Below are positions 23,349-33,090 of a DNA stretch of 64,000 nt, piece by piece (position 1 is the first letter of the stretch; every line of letters starts with the position of its first letter). The position numbers and the translations under genes were made by a program. The stretch is from Radiobacillus deserti (GTDB lineage Bacteria > Bacillota > Bacilli > Bacillales > Amphibacillaceae). The DNA lies in the NCBI RefSeq assembly GCF_007301515.1, contig NZ_CP041666.1, positions 3,038,001 through 3,102,000 of the forward strand. Reading direction: 5' to 3'. Under the pieces are notes generated by a model, which was not told the DNA's origin, made no database searches, and worked only from the letters and a program-made list of their open reading frames with translations.

Positions 23349-23717
23349 TTACATGTTCGATATTCCGTTAATGAAAATGCTACATAATAAACTGATTGTT
23401 GTCAGTCCAGCAACTGGGATGGCAAACCTTTTGTTGTTTTTAAATTTATATATAGCGGTGAAATATCCTGCTGCACATAGCACGAACCATACAGGCATAA
23501 AAATGGCATCTGCAATATTCGTTGGAAGTAAAGTGTAACCGCCAGTTAAGAAAAATAACCAATGCAAAACCAACAACGCTACTACGACATAAGAAATGAT
23601 TCGAGGTGATTTTCCTTCCTCATTTTTTCTAAAAACTATAAAAGGAATAACGAAGGACGTAATGGCAATAACACCTATCATCAATAAAAATATTATGGAA
23701 AATCCCATGATGACCAC
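23349..23717 (-). CDS. Four-helix membrane protein, unknown function
   Basis: 122 residues with four hydrophobic segments (IIFLLMIGVIAITSFVIPFI, ISYVVVALLVLHWLFFLTGG, FMPVWFVLCAAGYFTAIYKF, IPVAGLTTISLLCSIFIN). A short basic cytoplasmic loop (RKNEEGKSPR) separates the first two. No family recognised. The start is one of two near ATGs (23717 or 23708); the site ACGGAGTGGTC favours the first. Upstream, 23718-23878 holds no gene. Confidence 0.65.
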   Translation of the reverse strand: MVIMGFSIIFLLMIGVIAITSFVIPFIVFRKNEEGKSPRIISYVVVALLVLHWLFFLTGGYTLLPTNIADAIFMPVWFVLCAAGYFTAIYKFKNNKRFAIPVAGLTTISLLCSIFINGISNM

Positions 23718-23878
23718 TCCGTTTCAGAATTTTTTGTTCCAAAAATCTTTTTTTCCTTATATTGTATTTCTATAATGTTGATTTTAATACACTTTTTATT
23801 GTTAATCAATAAATTATTATTAATTATTGGCATATTATTGTTGTTTTAGTTTACATTAGGCTCTATTAAATATTAAAA

Positions 23879-23912
23879 AAATGGAACCTCCACACATTGG
23901 GAAGTTCCATTT
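23879..23912 (-). terminator. Terminator after the VC0807-like gene
   Basis: AAATGGAAC, a 16-base loop, GTTCCATTT, then TTTTTAATA on the minus strand; located 16 bases past the gene's stop. Confidence 0.7.
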
Positions 23913-23928
23913 TAAAAATATTAGCTTG

Positions 23929-24642
23929 TTATAGTTCTTTTCCAATCTTTTCAGACTCTCCATATAACTCTTTTTCAACTTGATTTACTAAAGTAGGATT
24001 ATCATTTATTATCTTCCCTATGTAGTAGTAACTGATGACTATAAATCCGGTGATTCCCCAACTTATTATTTGTCTTATGAGAACTCCTTTATCAAAAGCT
24101 TCCACGCCATATTCTACTATTAGCCATGCTTTTATCGTTGCTATAAGACCACTTCTAATTGCAAACAACAAAGTTACTATCTGGAAAATACGCAAAACTG
24201 ATTTTTGATAAAAAAGATGCTTACTAAATGTACGATCCTGACCTCGCAACTCTACAAAATCCAAACCAAAATATAAGGCCATTGGTCTCCTTACAAGAAT
24301 GGTCAATAAGAAAAAAACGCAAATCACTATACTAAAATAAACATTGTTCCAAAGCAGCTGAATAGAAGAACCTGCTAATACATCTATGAGAGTGCCAATT
24401 ATCAATGTAAAAATTATGTATAACCCAGTTATATTGATTTTTTTCACTTCATAAAAGCGATATAAGCTGTACAGGATAGCTGGCACAGAAGAAGTCAGCA
24501 TTGCATAATAATCACCAATAAATTCACGCAAACCATTCCAACAAATTAAAGGTAAAATCACATAAAAAATAAGATCTAATAGTGCAATATTTTTACTCAA
24601 AGCGTCTTCATCTTCCCTTCCTAACATAGTAATCTTAGACAT
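23929..24642 (-). CDS. VC0807-like integral membrane protein
   Basis: 237 residues with six or seven hydrophobic segments. The middle reads ILVRRPMALYFGLDFVELRG, an R-R-P-M/L segment typical of the VC0807 family of bacterial membrane proteins (distant relatives of septation protein A). Function unknown. The N-terminal 18 residues are polar. Start ATG at 24642 lacks a strong site (GTAATGTCT context), so the true start could be the internal ATG six codons in. Confidence 0.55.
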   Translation of the reverse strand: MSKITMLGREDEDALSKNIALLDLIFYVILPLICWNGLREFIGDYYAMLTSSVPAILYSLYRFYEVKKINITGLYIIFTLIIGTLIDVLAGSSIQLLWNNVYFSIVICVFFLLTILVRRPMALYFGLDFVELRGQDRTFSKHLFYQKSVLRIFQIVTLLFAIRSGLIATIKAWLIVEYGVEAFDKGVLIRQIISWGITGFIVISYYYIGKIINDNPTLVNQVEKELYGESEKIGKEL

Positions 24643-24662
24643 TACCTATTTGCACCGTACCA

Positions 24663-24860
24663 TTAGGTTAGTCCAAATAAAGTCGAAAAAGCGTAAACCG
24701 GAAAGGCAACTCCTATCACTATCAAAACAAAATTCACGAACCATATTAGCTTCCTTTTAACCAGTCAAATAAATCCAAATACTAAAAACAACACCCCAAT
24801 GATAAGTCTAAAGATAAATTCCAAAAGCTCACTTGCTTCCGCATTCCAACTTCGTTGAAC
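24663..24860 (-). pseudogene. Remnant of a small membrane protein gene
   Basis: One frame reads VQRSWNAEASELLEFIFRLI, IGVLFLVFGFI, a TGA at 24765-24767, then KRKLIWFVNFVLIVIGVAFP and a stop. Two hydrophobic helices separated by a stop suggest a decayed protein of about 65 residues. No usable start is seen. Confidence 0.4.
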
Positions 24861-24868
24861 AAGAAAAA

Positions 24869-24906
24869 ATGCTACACGTGATTTTAGATAACTTAAGTGT
24901 AGCATT
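24869..24906. terminator. Hairpin terminator
   Basis: AATGCTACAC, an 18-base loop, GTGTAGCATT followed by ATTTTTCC on the plus strand and by TTTTTTC on the minus strand: usable both ways. TTCGTTGAACAAG just to the left resembles half a junction box. Confidence 0.6.
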
Positions 24907-24960
24907 ATTTTTCCAAAATATGTATTAAATTCTATTAATCACAAAAATGGTTAGACTGTA

Positions 24961-25110
24961 ATGAGGAAAACCCGAGAAAAGGAATACAACTTAACTCCCC
25001 TGCCAGAAGAATATCGACCTATGGAGACACACCTTGTTAGACGCAAGGATTTAGCAACTAATAAAGCTTTATCCTCCTTTATTGAAAAAATTAATAAGTA
25101 TGAACTGTAA
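24961..25110 (+). pseudogene. C-terminal fragment of a LysR-type regulator
   Basis: 49 residues on the plus strand: NLTPLPEEYRPMETHLVRRK and DLATNKALSSFIEKI. This matches the end of LysR substrate-binding domains. No helix-turn-helix part exists upstream and there is no ribosome binding site, so only the 3' end survives. A terminator follows at once. The divergent nitronate monooxygenase may once have been its target, which is inference. Confidence 0.5.
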
Positions 25111-25113
25111 AAA

Positions 25114-25143
25114 ACACATTAGGTATGTCTAATGTATTTTTTA
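25114..25143. terminator. Terminator between LysR remnant and nitronate monooxygenase
   Basis: ACATTAG, GTATGT, CTAATGT with A and T runs on the two sides (AAAAC and ATTTTTT). It can serve the plus-strand remnant and, 30 bases past its stop, the minus-strand monooxygenase. Confidence 0.7.
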
Positions 25144-25173
25144 TATGTATAGGGCATTCTAGGATGTGTTTTC

Positions 25174-26253
25174 TTATTTATTACCGAAAATTCTTTTTGA
25201 TTCCTCAACGACACTTTCTAGTAGAGATTTAACCGTTTGTTTTTTAGCTAACCTTGGACTTTGCCCTGACCAAAGAGACATATATTCGCGGTTATTTTGT
25301 AAAGTAGCGGCTTTTCTAATCCCTTTGGTTAGCGAGTTTTGTACGGGGAATTTTGGTAGGGATTCTTCACTTTTCTGCATATCTAAAATAAATCTATTTT
25401 TTATTCCTCTTGCCCACTTTCCAGAGAAAGAACGTGTCATAATTGTCTGATCCTCAGGTGTATGGAGAACTTCTTCTTTATGAATCTCGCTTGCTCCACT
25501 TTCAATACAAGTTAAAAAAGCTGTACCCATTTGTACCCCTTTAGCTCCTAAGCAAAGAGAAGCCGTTAATCCTCTTCCATCCATAATTCCTCCAGCAGAA
25601 ATTACAGGAATACTTACATTGTCAACAACTTGTGGTATAAGTGAAAATAGACCAATTTGACTTTCTTGATGGTCTTCTAAAAAATTGCCCCGATGTCCAC
25701 CTGCTTCGCTTCCCTGAACGACAATCATATCCATTCCACTCTTTTCAATTTCCATTGCTTCTTTGACGGTTGTGGCTGTTCCCAATATTATAATTCCATG
25801 CTGTTTTAATTCATGAATTATCTCTATTGAAGGAATACCGAATGTAAAGGAACAAACTGGAATCTTTTCTTCAATTATGACCTTTACTTGGTTGTGGAAT
25901 GTTTCAAACGCTTTTTTAAATTTGGGAATTTCTATGTCTTCTTTATCCTGTAAATGCAATTGTTCGCGAATAGGTTTTAGTAATTGATTAGCAGTTTTTA
26001 TTTCATAATCTGTGACATAAAATTCGTTAGGAACAAATAAATTCACCCCAAAAAATTGGGACGTTAGCTTTTTTATTTCTCTGGCCTGCTCTCGAATCTG
26101 ATTAGCTGTCATGTAGCCCGCTCCAATCATTCCTAAAGCTCCGGAATTAGAAACCTCAGCTACTAATTTAGATGTCGTCACTCCTCCAGCCATAGGTGCT
26201 TGTATAATCGGGTACTTAATTTTCAGATTTGCTGTAACATCATTATCAAACAT
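25174..26253 (-). CDS. Nitronate monooxygenase (FMN-dependent)
   Basis: 359 residues, a TIM-barrel flavoprotein. YPIIQAPMAGGVTT (about residues 14-27) is the N-terminal NMO signature. GSEAGGHRG (about 183-191) holds the catalytic His, and IPVISAGGIMDGRGL plus LGAKGVQMGTAFL form the FMN phosphate site. It oxidises alkyl nitronates to carbonyl compounds and nitrite with O2, protecting against nitro compounds such as propionate-3-nitronate. Soluble, cytosolic. The start at 26253 follows AAATGGGGTGTGATTT. It is monocistronic, with a terminator 30 bases past the stop. 26254-26636 upstream contains no gene. Confidence 0.9.
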   Translation of the reverse strand: MFDNDVTANLKIKYPIIQAPMAGGVTTSKLVAEVSNSGALGMIGAGYMTANQIREQAREIKKLTSQFFGVNLFVPNEFYVTDYEIKTANQLLKPIREQLHLQDKEDIEIPKFKKAFETFHNQVKVIIEEKIPVCSFTFGIPSIEIIHELKQHGIIILGTATTVKEAMEIEKSGMDMIVVQGSEAGGHRGNFLEDHQESQIGLFSLIPQVVDNVSIPVISAGGIMDGRGLTASLCLGAKGVQMGTAFLTCIESGASEIHKEEVLHTPEDQTIMTRSFSGKWARGIKNRFILDMQKSEESLPKFPVQNSLTKGIRKAATLQNNREYMSLWSGQSPRLAKKQTVKSLLESVVEESKRIFGNK

Positions 26254-26636
26254 AAATCACACCCCATTTTAAGAAATATTTCGAACAAATCAATTCCAAT
26301 CTTACTGTTCCTTGTACACTTGCCTTGCAAAACCAAATTTTGTTTTGATACATTTAGTTTAAATGTATCATAGACTAACCCTACCTTAAACGAAGTACAC
26401 AATGGACGTTTTTAGGATTGATTATCAAGCTTTAATGATTTAACTAAAACATTATTGTTTTAAGTTTATCTGAAATTATAGTAATGATTAAATACTATCT
26501 CCTCGTCCGTAGCTGTACAGACGGTGAAATCCTGAACTGCAGGTTCCACATCCGAATATCCATTTTCCCTATAAAGGGTATGGGCAAAAAAATCGCCCAT
26601 CTAATCCAAAAGTGATTGTAAACTTACTAATAAGTA

Positions 26637-26675
26637 ACGACAAAACGATCACCCTAATTGAGTGATCGTCCTTAA
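26637..26675. repeat. GATCACC hairpin repeat, copy 2
   Basis: ACGACAAAACGATCACC, loop, GTGATCGTCCTTAATGCC. The same flank and hairpin as at 12992. It lies 3' of the minus-strand membrane gene at 26891. The 215 bases in between hold no gene. Confidence 0.65.
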
Positions 26676-26890
26676 TGCCTTGTACTTAATTACCAGTAGA
26701 TTTGTACTGTGCAACACGTATTCCGTTACTCCTGTACAGACACTCTTTCGCAAATTGTTATACATCGTCCTACGAGGAGAATAATCTTTTCTTTATTTTT
26801 TCAAATCAAAGCGCTAATGATTTATCCCCCACCATATCGTCATTATTACAAATATATCGGTATAACCAATGTAATATTTGCAGTTGATAT

Positions 26891-27430
26891 TTATCTTCTA
26901 ATACTTTGCCCTACTCCAATTACCTTTAACACAAAAACCATAGTTAGAGGTATTATACTAATATTCTTTAAAAAATATAGATATGCATGATACACAGCAC
27001 TTTCAGCATACCCGTCTAGGCTAAATAACTCAATAATATACAAAAAAGAACTATTTACTAAGATTCTAATAAGAACATTTCCCAATACAGCTAATATCAA
27101 AATATAAATAACTAATTGTGCAATGAAAATATGAGGGAAATTATTTTTCAATTTTAACGATGCACTTGCCAGTAATTCATCCCAAAATGTCTTTTGTTTA
27201 ATTACCGCATATTCTCTTTTTTCCAACAAAGGGACCATTAATACAAACATAATGATTCTAGTGGATTCAACAACCAATTCCAAAATGAGAGGTGTATCTA
27301 AATTTTGTAGCATTTGGTACGCACGAATTAACGATGGTATCAAAGCTAGTAACAAAATCGTTACATGTCCATAGAAAAAAGTGATTGAAGAAAATAAAGT
27401 ACGAAAACCAATACTGACCTGATATTTCAA
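26891..27430 (-). CDS. Integral membrane protein, unknown function
   Basis: 179 residues with about four long hydrophobic segments (FFYGHVTILLLALIPSLI, STRIIMFVLMVPLL, FIAQLVIYILILAVLGNVLI, ISIIPLTMVFVLKVIGVG). A soluble stretch (EKREYAVIKQKTFWDELLAS) lies between the second and third. No motif of a known family is seen. Start ATG at 27430 is preceded by AAAAGGAGGCAAAAATC at a longer than usual distance, so a start a few codons upstream is possible. Confidence 0.55.
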   Translation of the reverse strand: MKYQVSIGFRTLFSSITFFYGHVTILLLALIPSLIRAYQMLQNLDTPLILELVVESTRIIMFVLMVPLLEKREYAVIKQKTFWDELLASASLKLKNNFPHIFIAQLVIYILILAVLGNVLIRILVNSSFLYIIELFSLDGYAESAVYHAYLYFLKNISIIPLTMVFVLKVIGVGQSIRR

Positions 27431-27507
27431 ATCTTTATTTATGATTTTTGCCTCCTTTTATATTCTTATCTGTGCTATACAGTTCGATAGTTCAATGAAA
27501 AATGACT

Positions 27508-28008
27508 TCATATCTTTCTAGAATGTCTTAATTTAATATACGTTGGATATTCTTCTGGAACGTTTTCATATTGAAATTTGAAACCTTTGGCTTCATAAAA
27601 TGGAATTCCTTTCATATTTCCTTTTTGAACAGACACCCATTGCTCTTTGGCTCCATACTCTTCTTTCTGTTGTTTCGTAACAGCATCTAATAGTTTCGTG
27701 CCAATCCCTTCATTTCTTCTTATAGGATCAATGTATATAACGAATAATTCTCCGACCTCTTCACCTATCATTCCCCCGCCAGCCGCACCAACTACTTTTC
27801 CGTTCTCAACGGCTACAAAATATCCACCCCAATCACGATTAAATTCTGTTACTTCTCTTAAAATTCTCTCGTGATTATAAAATTCTTCTATCACTCTTTC
27901 AATCCATTCTTTTGAGTGTGTTTCCCCATATGTCGCCCAATATCCCCTAATACATACGCTTGAAATTCCTTCCACATGGCTTTCATTAGCCTTCATAATT
28001 TTCACCAT
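27508..28008 (-). CDS. GNAT family N-acetyltransferase
   Basis: 166 residues with the standard GNAT order: IMKANESHVEGISSVCIRGY at the start, GYFVAVENGKVVGAAGG (strands 2-3), ELFVIYIDPIRRNEGIGTKL (strand 4 and the acetyl-CoA loop R-x-x-G-I-G), and PFYEAKGFKF at the end. Substrate unknown. Start ATG at 28008 follows AAAAGGAGAAAAA. A single gene; its 5' side borders a region with junction-box relatives (28067) and a hairpin repeat (28198). Confidence 0.8.
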   Translation of the reverse strand: MVKIMKANESHVEGISSVCIRGYWATYGETHSKEWIERVIEEFYNHERILREVTEFNRDWGGYFVAVENGKVVGAAGGGMIGEEVGELFVIYIDPIRRNEGIGTKLLDAVTKQQKEEYGAKEQWVSVQKGNMKGIPFYEAKGFKFQYENVPEEYPTYIKLRHSRKI

Positions 28009-28066
28009 ATTTTTTCTCCTTTTCTTTTTAAATATCCTTTTGAAGTAACCTATCTATCTAAACAAG

Positions 28067-28090
28067 CCTGCACGTTGAGTTTAAGTGAAG
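28067..28090. repeat. Isolated junction box
   Basis: CCTGCACGTTGAGTTTAAGT resembles the boxes of the main array, some 16 kb from its last copy. It lies between the GNAT gene and the GATCACC-type hairpin. Confidence 0.45.
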
Positions 28091-28197
28091 AACATCACAA
28101 TAAATCTAAATTTCATACTAGAATCTTATAAAAAGCCAATGAATTACTGGGCTTGTTTTCCACGTTTTGGGGATAGTATAACTATAGATGAAGTAAG

Positions 28198-28235
28198 ACA
28201 AAAACAATCATCCTAAAATAGGGATTGTCTATTTA
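28198..28235. repeat. GATCACC-type hairpin repeat, copy 3 (diverged)
   Basis: AGACAAAAACAATCATCC, TAAAATA, GGGATTGTCTATTTAATG. The flank ACAAAAAC and the tail TTTAATG match the other copies while the stem has changed on both sides (CAATC/GATTG), which keeps pairing. It is 117 bases 3' of the DinB gene. Confidence 0.55.
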
Positions 28236-28351
28236 ATGAGCTGTATTTATAACCGTACGGTTGTCTGTGCAGCAAATGATCTTATGTATTAGTCACGCTT
28301 GTCTAATTACGCTATCCAATATAGTGGATAAACAAAGAAGCCATATATAAT

Positions 28352-28882
28352 TTATATGCTAGTAGGTAACATTTTCTTTATTATTCTAATTTGTCCCCGA
28401 TGATTTATCTCATCTTCAAAGGTATGAAACCAGATAAAGTAATTATTTGATACATTGTTATCCCATAATGCTTCTTCATATAACCATTCATCCGTTCTCT
28501 TCTTAAATTCCTCCAGTGTTCTATATCTTACCTCTTCTAATTTGTTTATGTAGAATTCCAAGGGGTATCCTTTAATTGTTTTTCTCCCTTTATCTCCAAT
28601 TTGATAAGCTGCTCCCCATGCTTCGATTTCTTGTTTATTAGGCTTTCTTTTATCAAAAAGCTCAATTTGAAATCCAAATTCTACAGCAGCCATATGTAAT
28701 AATAACGCCCCTATTGAATTACCATCTTTGTTTGGTATATAATCCAACTGTTCCGTCGTTAATCCTTTGACAGCATCTAGAGTTGTATATCTCGCATAAT
28801 CCATCATTGAAACCAAATGTCCTATTTGAGGTGTGTAACCGTCCATTGTTTTTATTTTATATGTCTTACTATCTGCCTTCAT
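28352..28882 (-). CDS. DinB family protein
   Basis: About 176 residues from the ATG at 28882 (GAGGTGAAC upstream); the longer frame to 28972 has no site. It is a helical four-helix-bundle protein. QIGHLVSMMDYARYTTLDAV gives the first metal His, IGALLLHMAAVEFGFQ the second, and FEDEINHRGQIRIIKKML the third, which is the DUF664/DinB triad of His. Family members bind a divalent metal and some are bacillithiol transferases; the role here is unknown. Confidence 0.75.
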   Translation of the reverse strand: MKADSKTYKIKTMDGYTPQIGHLVSMMDYARYTTLDAVKGLTTEQLDYIPNKDGNSIGALLLHMAAVEFGFQIELFDKRKPNKQEIEAWGAAYQIGDKGRKTIKGYPLEFYINKLEEVRYRTLEEFKKRTDEWLYEEALWDNNVSNNYFIWFHTFEDEINHRGQIRIIKKMLPTSI

Positions 28883-28967
28883 TAAGTTCACCTCGTACCA
28901 TTTTTTCTTACTTTCGCGACCAAATGATTTACTTCTGAAAAGTAAACTCAACACAATTTCATTAATT

Positions 28968-29100
28968 TTCATACTAAAATCATACCAAAAGATATTAAAT
29001 GGTTGGTTTTTTCCCGCACAATTAGAAATAATTTATTTCCTTAGTAAATGTAAAAAATCTAGTAATTCTATATAACAAAATAGCGCTCTAGTTGAAGAAG
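28968..29100. repeat. Repeat flank upstream of the duplicated hydrolase locus
   Basis: TTCATACTAAAATCATACC, AAAAGATATT, GGTTGGTTTTTTCCC, TAATTTATTTCCTTAGTA, then TAGCGCTCTAGTTGAAGAAG. A matching order is found at 38045-38222 ahead of the second copy of the hydrolase end, where a GATCACC hairpin is also inserted. TTCATACTAAAATCATAC recurs at 40895. Confidence 0.6.
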
Positions 29101-29104
29101 CTTA

Positions 29105-29899
29105 CTACCATCTTTCTCTTATTTCTCTGATAACTACCTCTGGATTGTCCCATTGTAACATGTGCGAAGTGTGATGGATTAGTTTTACGGTTGCTCCTGT
29201 TTTTTGTTGAAAAATGCTAGCTGTCAATTCCCTATATTCCTCTTCTGATTTTGGTAGAGTAGCTCTGAGTAATAAAGAAGGAAGGCTCTCGTAGATATCC
29301 TCTGTTTCATTTTTGTGCATACCTCTGATAATGTTGCTAGCCGTTATTCCTCTAGCATGCCAGTAATACTTTCCGTCCTTTTTAAGGGCTAAATCTTTTG
29401 CTGCACTATCTAATAATGGGGATCTTCGGGAATCTCCATACACCGCGACATCCAAAAACTCATCCCAAGTCTCTACATATTCTTCAAAATCCCTTTCTAG
29501 AAGCTCCGCTTCTTCGTCTGATAACCACCATCAATTAGGATTGTACCAATCACTTTGTCTGAATGTTTTAGTAAATAAAATAAAGAAACATAGCTACCCC
29601 ATGAGTGCGATAAAAAGTAAAACGTTTTAATGTTTAGCAAATTTATAATCTTATCTATCCAATTTGCCAAGGATGGCATTTCATAACTTTTTCCACTTTG
29701 GAACATGCCTGTTTTCCCATGACCGGGTGCATCTATACTGACAATTCTATATTCATTCTTTAACTCTTCTTCAATTTCAATAAAACTAAGGCTTGTACTA
29801 CCTAATCCATGCAAACAAAAAATCACAGGATTTTTGAGTGCTTCCCCACTCGGTTACACGAATAACAATTTCACCATCATTGATAAAGTATCTTTCCAA
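29105..29899 (-). pseudogene. Alpha/beta hydrolase gene with two frameshifts
   Basis: Begins at a TTG at 29899 (ACGAGGATATAAC site): YFINDGEIVIRVTEWGSTQK, then a one-base shift at about 29828 into FCLHGLGSTSLSFIEIEEEL (oxyanion HG motif), DAPGHGKTG and FLSHSWGSYVSLFYLL (nucleophile S-x-S-W-G). A second shift near 29515 leads to EEAELLERDFEEYVETWDEF and the C-terminus VKLIHHTSHMLQWDNPE with the catalytic His. Restored length would be about 265 residues. The catalytic Ser and His are both kept, so the break looks recent or a sequence error. The C-terminal third is duplicated at 38227-38456. Confidence 0.7.
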
Positions 29900-30212
29900 G
29901 TTATATCCTCGTATTTATTACAAAAGCGTTTTGGCGACCTAATTCTATCACATCACCCTAAAATCCGTTGGGTTCAGTTTGACCAATAACCAAAAATTCG
30001 AATCCTTAGGTCCATTTCTAGCATGGAGTGTAACGAGGATAATAAATACTAGTAGGAAGTTAGTACCAATTTAGTAATTTTTTTCTTTCAACTATATTGT
30101 TTATGGTATTATTTGGATAAATACAATAATCATAAGAGGGATGGTGATAAGAAGATCAATATGGCCTGAACAAATAACTGAATTTATTCTAAATTGAATA
30201 GGAGTGGTTAAA

Positions 30213-30492
30213 ATGAATACTATTTTCAAATTTTCATTAGCTAGTATCATACTTTTTGTCCCAATATTTATGTTTTTTCCAACAACCATTGATCCTGTAA
30301 ACGCAGCCAGTCCTTATCCTTACCAAGTTCTTGATAATGACGATGGTGCAATTAATAGTAGTAGGAACGGTCGCACCGGTACATGGAATTACGGTAATTA
30401 TTCCAACGATTATCGTGGTGATCATAGAATAAATTATAGTGGAGGACAATACTTATGGTATTTCAACTCTAAATCAAGTGCAAAAAGGCAAT
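30213..30492 (+). pseudogene. 5' part of a secreted protein gene cut by an IS21-type element
   Basis: The first 93 or so residues of the protein encoded intact at 38728-39255, differing at only a few positions. Signal peptide IIFVPIFMFFPTTIDPVNA type (cleavage after VNA), then SPYPYQVLDNDDGAIN. The frame ends two codons into the IS sequence that starts at 30493. The rest of the gene is not found on the other side of the element, so flanking DNA was lost. RBS TAGGAGTGG precedes the ATG. Confidence 0.8.
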
Positions 30493-30617
30493 TGTAACTG
30501 CTAATCTATAATAGACAGTTTTCGCTAGATAAAATTGAACACTTGTTAACCAAATTTCCTTCGGAAAGGTATATGATAGATTTTATAAATCATTTACTCT
30601 ACTGGAGGTTGCGGAAG

Positions 30618-32190
30618 GTGGATAAGTGGAAAGTGTATATTCAAATTCAACAATTATTAGAGCAAGGTTTTAGTAAAGCAACAATCGCTAAGAAGTTGGG
30701 GATTGCTAGAGGTACTTTAATAATTACTTAGAAAAATCACCAGAAGAAATGGCAATTTGGGTTGCCTCAACACAAAATCGAAGTAAAAAACTAGATGTAC
30801 ATAAAGATTTAATTCTTAGTTGGTTGAGAGATCATGGTGATATTTCAGCTGCTCAAGTATATGATTGGATTTCTGAAAGGTATCCAAATTTTGACGTAGG
30901 TGAAAGCACTGTTCGAAGCTATGTGAGGGAATTACGAAAGGAATACAAAATTCCAAAGGAAATGGTAGAAAGGCAGTATGAAGCTGTGCCTGATCCTCCA
31001 ATGGGTCAACAAGTGCAAGTTGACTTCGGAGAAACTATTCAAAAAAATTCACATGGAAAGAATATTAAAATGTATTTTGTGGCTTTCCTTCTTTCACACT
31101 CCCGATACAAGTATATGGGTGGTTAGATCGCCCGTTTACAACAAAGGACCTAACAGAAGCTCATGATAGATCATTCCAATACTTCGGTGGGATTCCATAT
31201 GAAATTGTTTATGACCAAGATAGCCTTATAGTATAAGTATATGATAGTGATTTATTTTTTAACAGCTGAATTTGAATCTTATCGTAAAGTAAAAGGGTTT
31301 CAATTACATGTTTGTAGAAAAGCAGATCCTGAAAGTAAAGGAAAAATTGAAAATGTGGTGGGTTTCATTAAGAAAAACTTTTCGAAGTACCGAGTATACT
31401 CAAATATTGATTCTTGGAATGAACAGGCACTCTCATGGTTGAAACGAACCGGGAACGGCAAAATTCATAATATAACTAAAAAAAGACCAATCGAAGTGTT
31501 TGATATTGAAAACAACACTTACGACCGATCTTTGAGCAATTCAGTGCTACCAACACTGAAAAGCAAAAACTAAACTGTAAAACAAGTATAACAAGAGTGG
31601 TCCGTAAGGACAATACAGTTCTGTATAAATCAAATCGATATAGTGTTCCTCTCGGAACATTTAGTCCTTATGGAACAGAGGTAGATTTGATTATTAATAA
31701 ATCAAATCTAACAATCATTAATAATGAAACAGGAGAAATATTAGGTAAGCACACTCCTTTGAACGTGGGAAATTAATTCAGGATCGTGTGCACACTAGGG
31801 ATCGTTCAAGAGGGATAGATTCCTTTATAGAAGCCGTCTCAAAAATTTCCTGAATCACAAAAGGCACTATCGTATTTAAACGAGTTAAGAAAATCTTACC
31901 CACGTTATATTAGAGATCAACTTCAACTAGTTTCTAAACAATGTGATCAGCACGAGAATCATATTATTCAAGAAGCGTTAAACGCTTGTTTACAAATGAA
32001 TTTATATAGTGCATCAGAATTTAAAGATATGATTGAACACGTTGAACGCCAACGATTGAAACATGTACACCCCCTGAACGATAATGATCAAGTTGTACAA
32101 CCTATCCGATCAGAACAAACTTACATTCTTCAGGCAAAGCCTTCACAAAGAAATATTAATGACTATGTAAGTATATTGGAGGGAAAGTAA
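30618..32190 (+). pseudogene. istA: IS21 transposase IstA, multiple frame breaks
   Basis: From a GTG at 30618: YIQIQQLLEQGFSKATIAKK (helix-turn-helix), then breaks near 30727 and 31125. Later pieces include GQQVQVDFGETIQK (first catalytic Asp), FQYFGGIPYEIVYDQDSLIV (second Asp) and ADPESKGKIENVVGFIKKNF (catalytic Glu), and the C-terminus runs to 32190. At least four shifts or stops separate them, so the DDE transposase is inactive as read. The stop is one base from the istB start, the normal IS21 arrangement. Confidence 0.8.
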
Positions 32191-32191
32191 T

Positions 32192-32935
32192 ATGACTCAA
32201 TCTAAGGTATTGCAAGATTTATTACGATCGTTGCGTTTAACAGAAGCAGCTAATGAATTACCATCGTTCCTGAAAAAAGCAGAAACAAGTAATATGTCAT
32301 ATCAATCTTTTTTACAAGAGGTAATGAGCTATGAACAGAAACGAAGAGAAGACAAAGTAATAGAAAGAAGGATGAAATGGGCTTCATTCCCTTTTAACAA
32401 AACACTTTTAGATTTTACTCTTAAAGAGCAACCATCACTGAGCAAACGTCAATTTAATCAATTAATTGAGTTAAATTGGATTGATCAACTTTATAATTTG
32501 ATTTTATTAGGACCGCCAGGTACGGGTAAAACTCACCTGGCGGTAGGATTAGGAATTCAAGCAATACTTGAGGGTTACAAAGTTATGTTTATTTCTATGG
32601 GCGACTTGATCCATGTATTAAAAACAGAAGAAATTACTAGAAAATCGCAAATAAGATTAAAGAGATTGCGTGATTCTAATCTAGTTATTATAGACGATCT
32701 AATGTTTATGGCTATGGATCAGAGAGAAGCTAATCTATTCTTTCACCTGATCAATGATTTATACAACTCAGCCTCAATCGTCCTTACTTCTAATAAGGGG
32801 CCTAGTGATTGGGGAGAGTTACTTGGAGATCCAGCAATAACTACAGCTGTACTCGACAGAATTGTCCATCGAGCAGAAGTAGTCCAGCTAAGTGGTGAAA
32901 GTTACCGTATGAAAAACCGTACATCTATATTCTAG
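32192..32935 (+). CDS. istB: IS21 helper ATPase IstB
   Basis: 247 residues, apparently full length. It is a DnaA/DnaC-like AAA+ ATPase that helps IstA in target capture. Walker A is GPPGTGKTHLA (about residues 107-117), Walker B NLVIIDDLMFM, and the sensor region SIVLTSNKGPSDWGELLGDP is typical. It is preceded by a GGAGGGAAAG site and directly follows istA. With istA decayed it cannot move the element alone, although it may be used by a related copy elsewhere. Confidence 0.9.
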   Translation: MTQSKVLQDLLRSLRLTEAANELPSFLKKAETSNMSYQSFLQEVMSYEQKRREDKVIERRMKWASFPFNKTLLDFTLKEQPSLSKRQFNQLIELNWIDQLYNLILLGPPGTGKTHLAVGLGIQAILEGYKVMFISMGDLIHVLKTEEITRKSQIRLKRLRDSNLVIIDDLMFMAMDQREANLFFHLINDLYNSASIVLTSNKGPSDWGELLGDPAITTAVLDRIVHRAEVVQLSGESYRMKNRTSIF

Positions 32936-33090
32936 GAACAAACTGTACAAAATTAATTAGCAAAAAGTGTTCAATTTCACTTGACGGTCACAGCATTTCA
33001 TCACAAAGATAACAACAAACGTTAGGGGGACAAATAGTTATATAATTTGCACCCCTAAATTCATGTAGTATATATGGATTTCTCATTAAA

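Larger units (their letters stand above)
30493..32992 (+). mobile_element. IS21-family insertion sequence
   Basis: Ends are set by inverted repeats: the left end TGTAACTGC and the right end complement TGTGACCGT, with a second shared block AAATTGAACACTT about 45 bases inside the left end and about 20 inside the right. Inside are a decayed istA and an intact istB. The bases outside (AGGCAAT left, GCATTTC right) do not match, and the interrupted gene does not resume, so a deletion or recombination followed the insertion. Confidence 0.75.

Noticed and set aside
26480..26600. Possible riboswitch (CCGTAGCTGTACAGACGG hairpin and CCCATTTTC/GGGCAAAAAA region) ahead of the nitronate monooxygenase
   Set aside because: Only short local stems were seen, they are over 200 bases from the start codon, and no known class motif fits.
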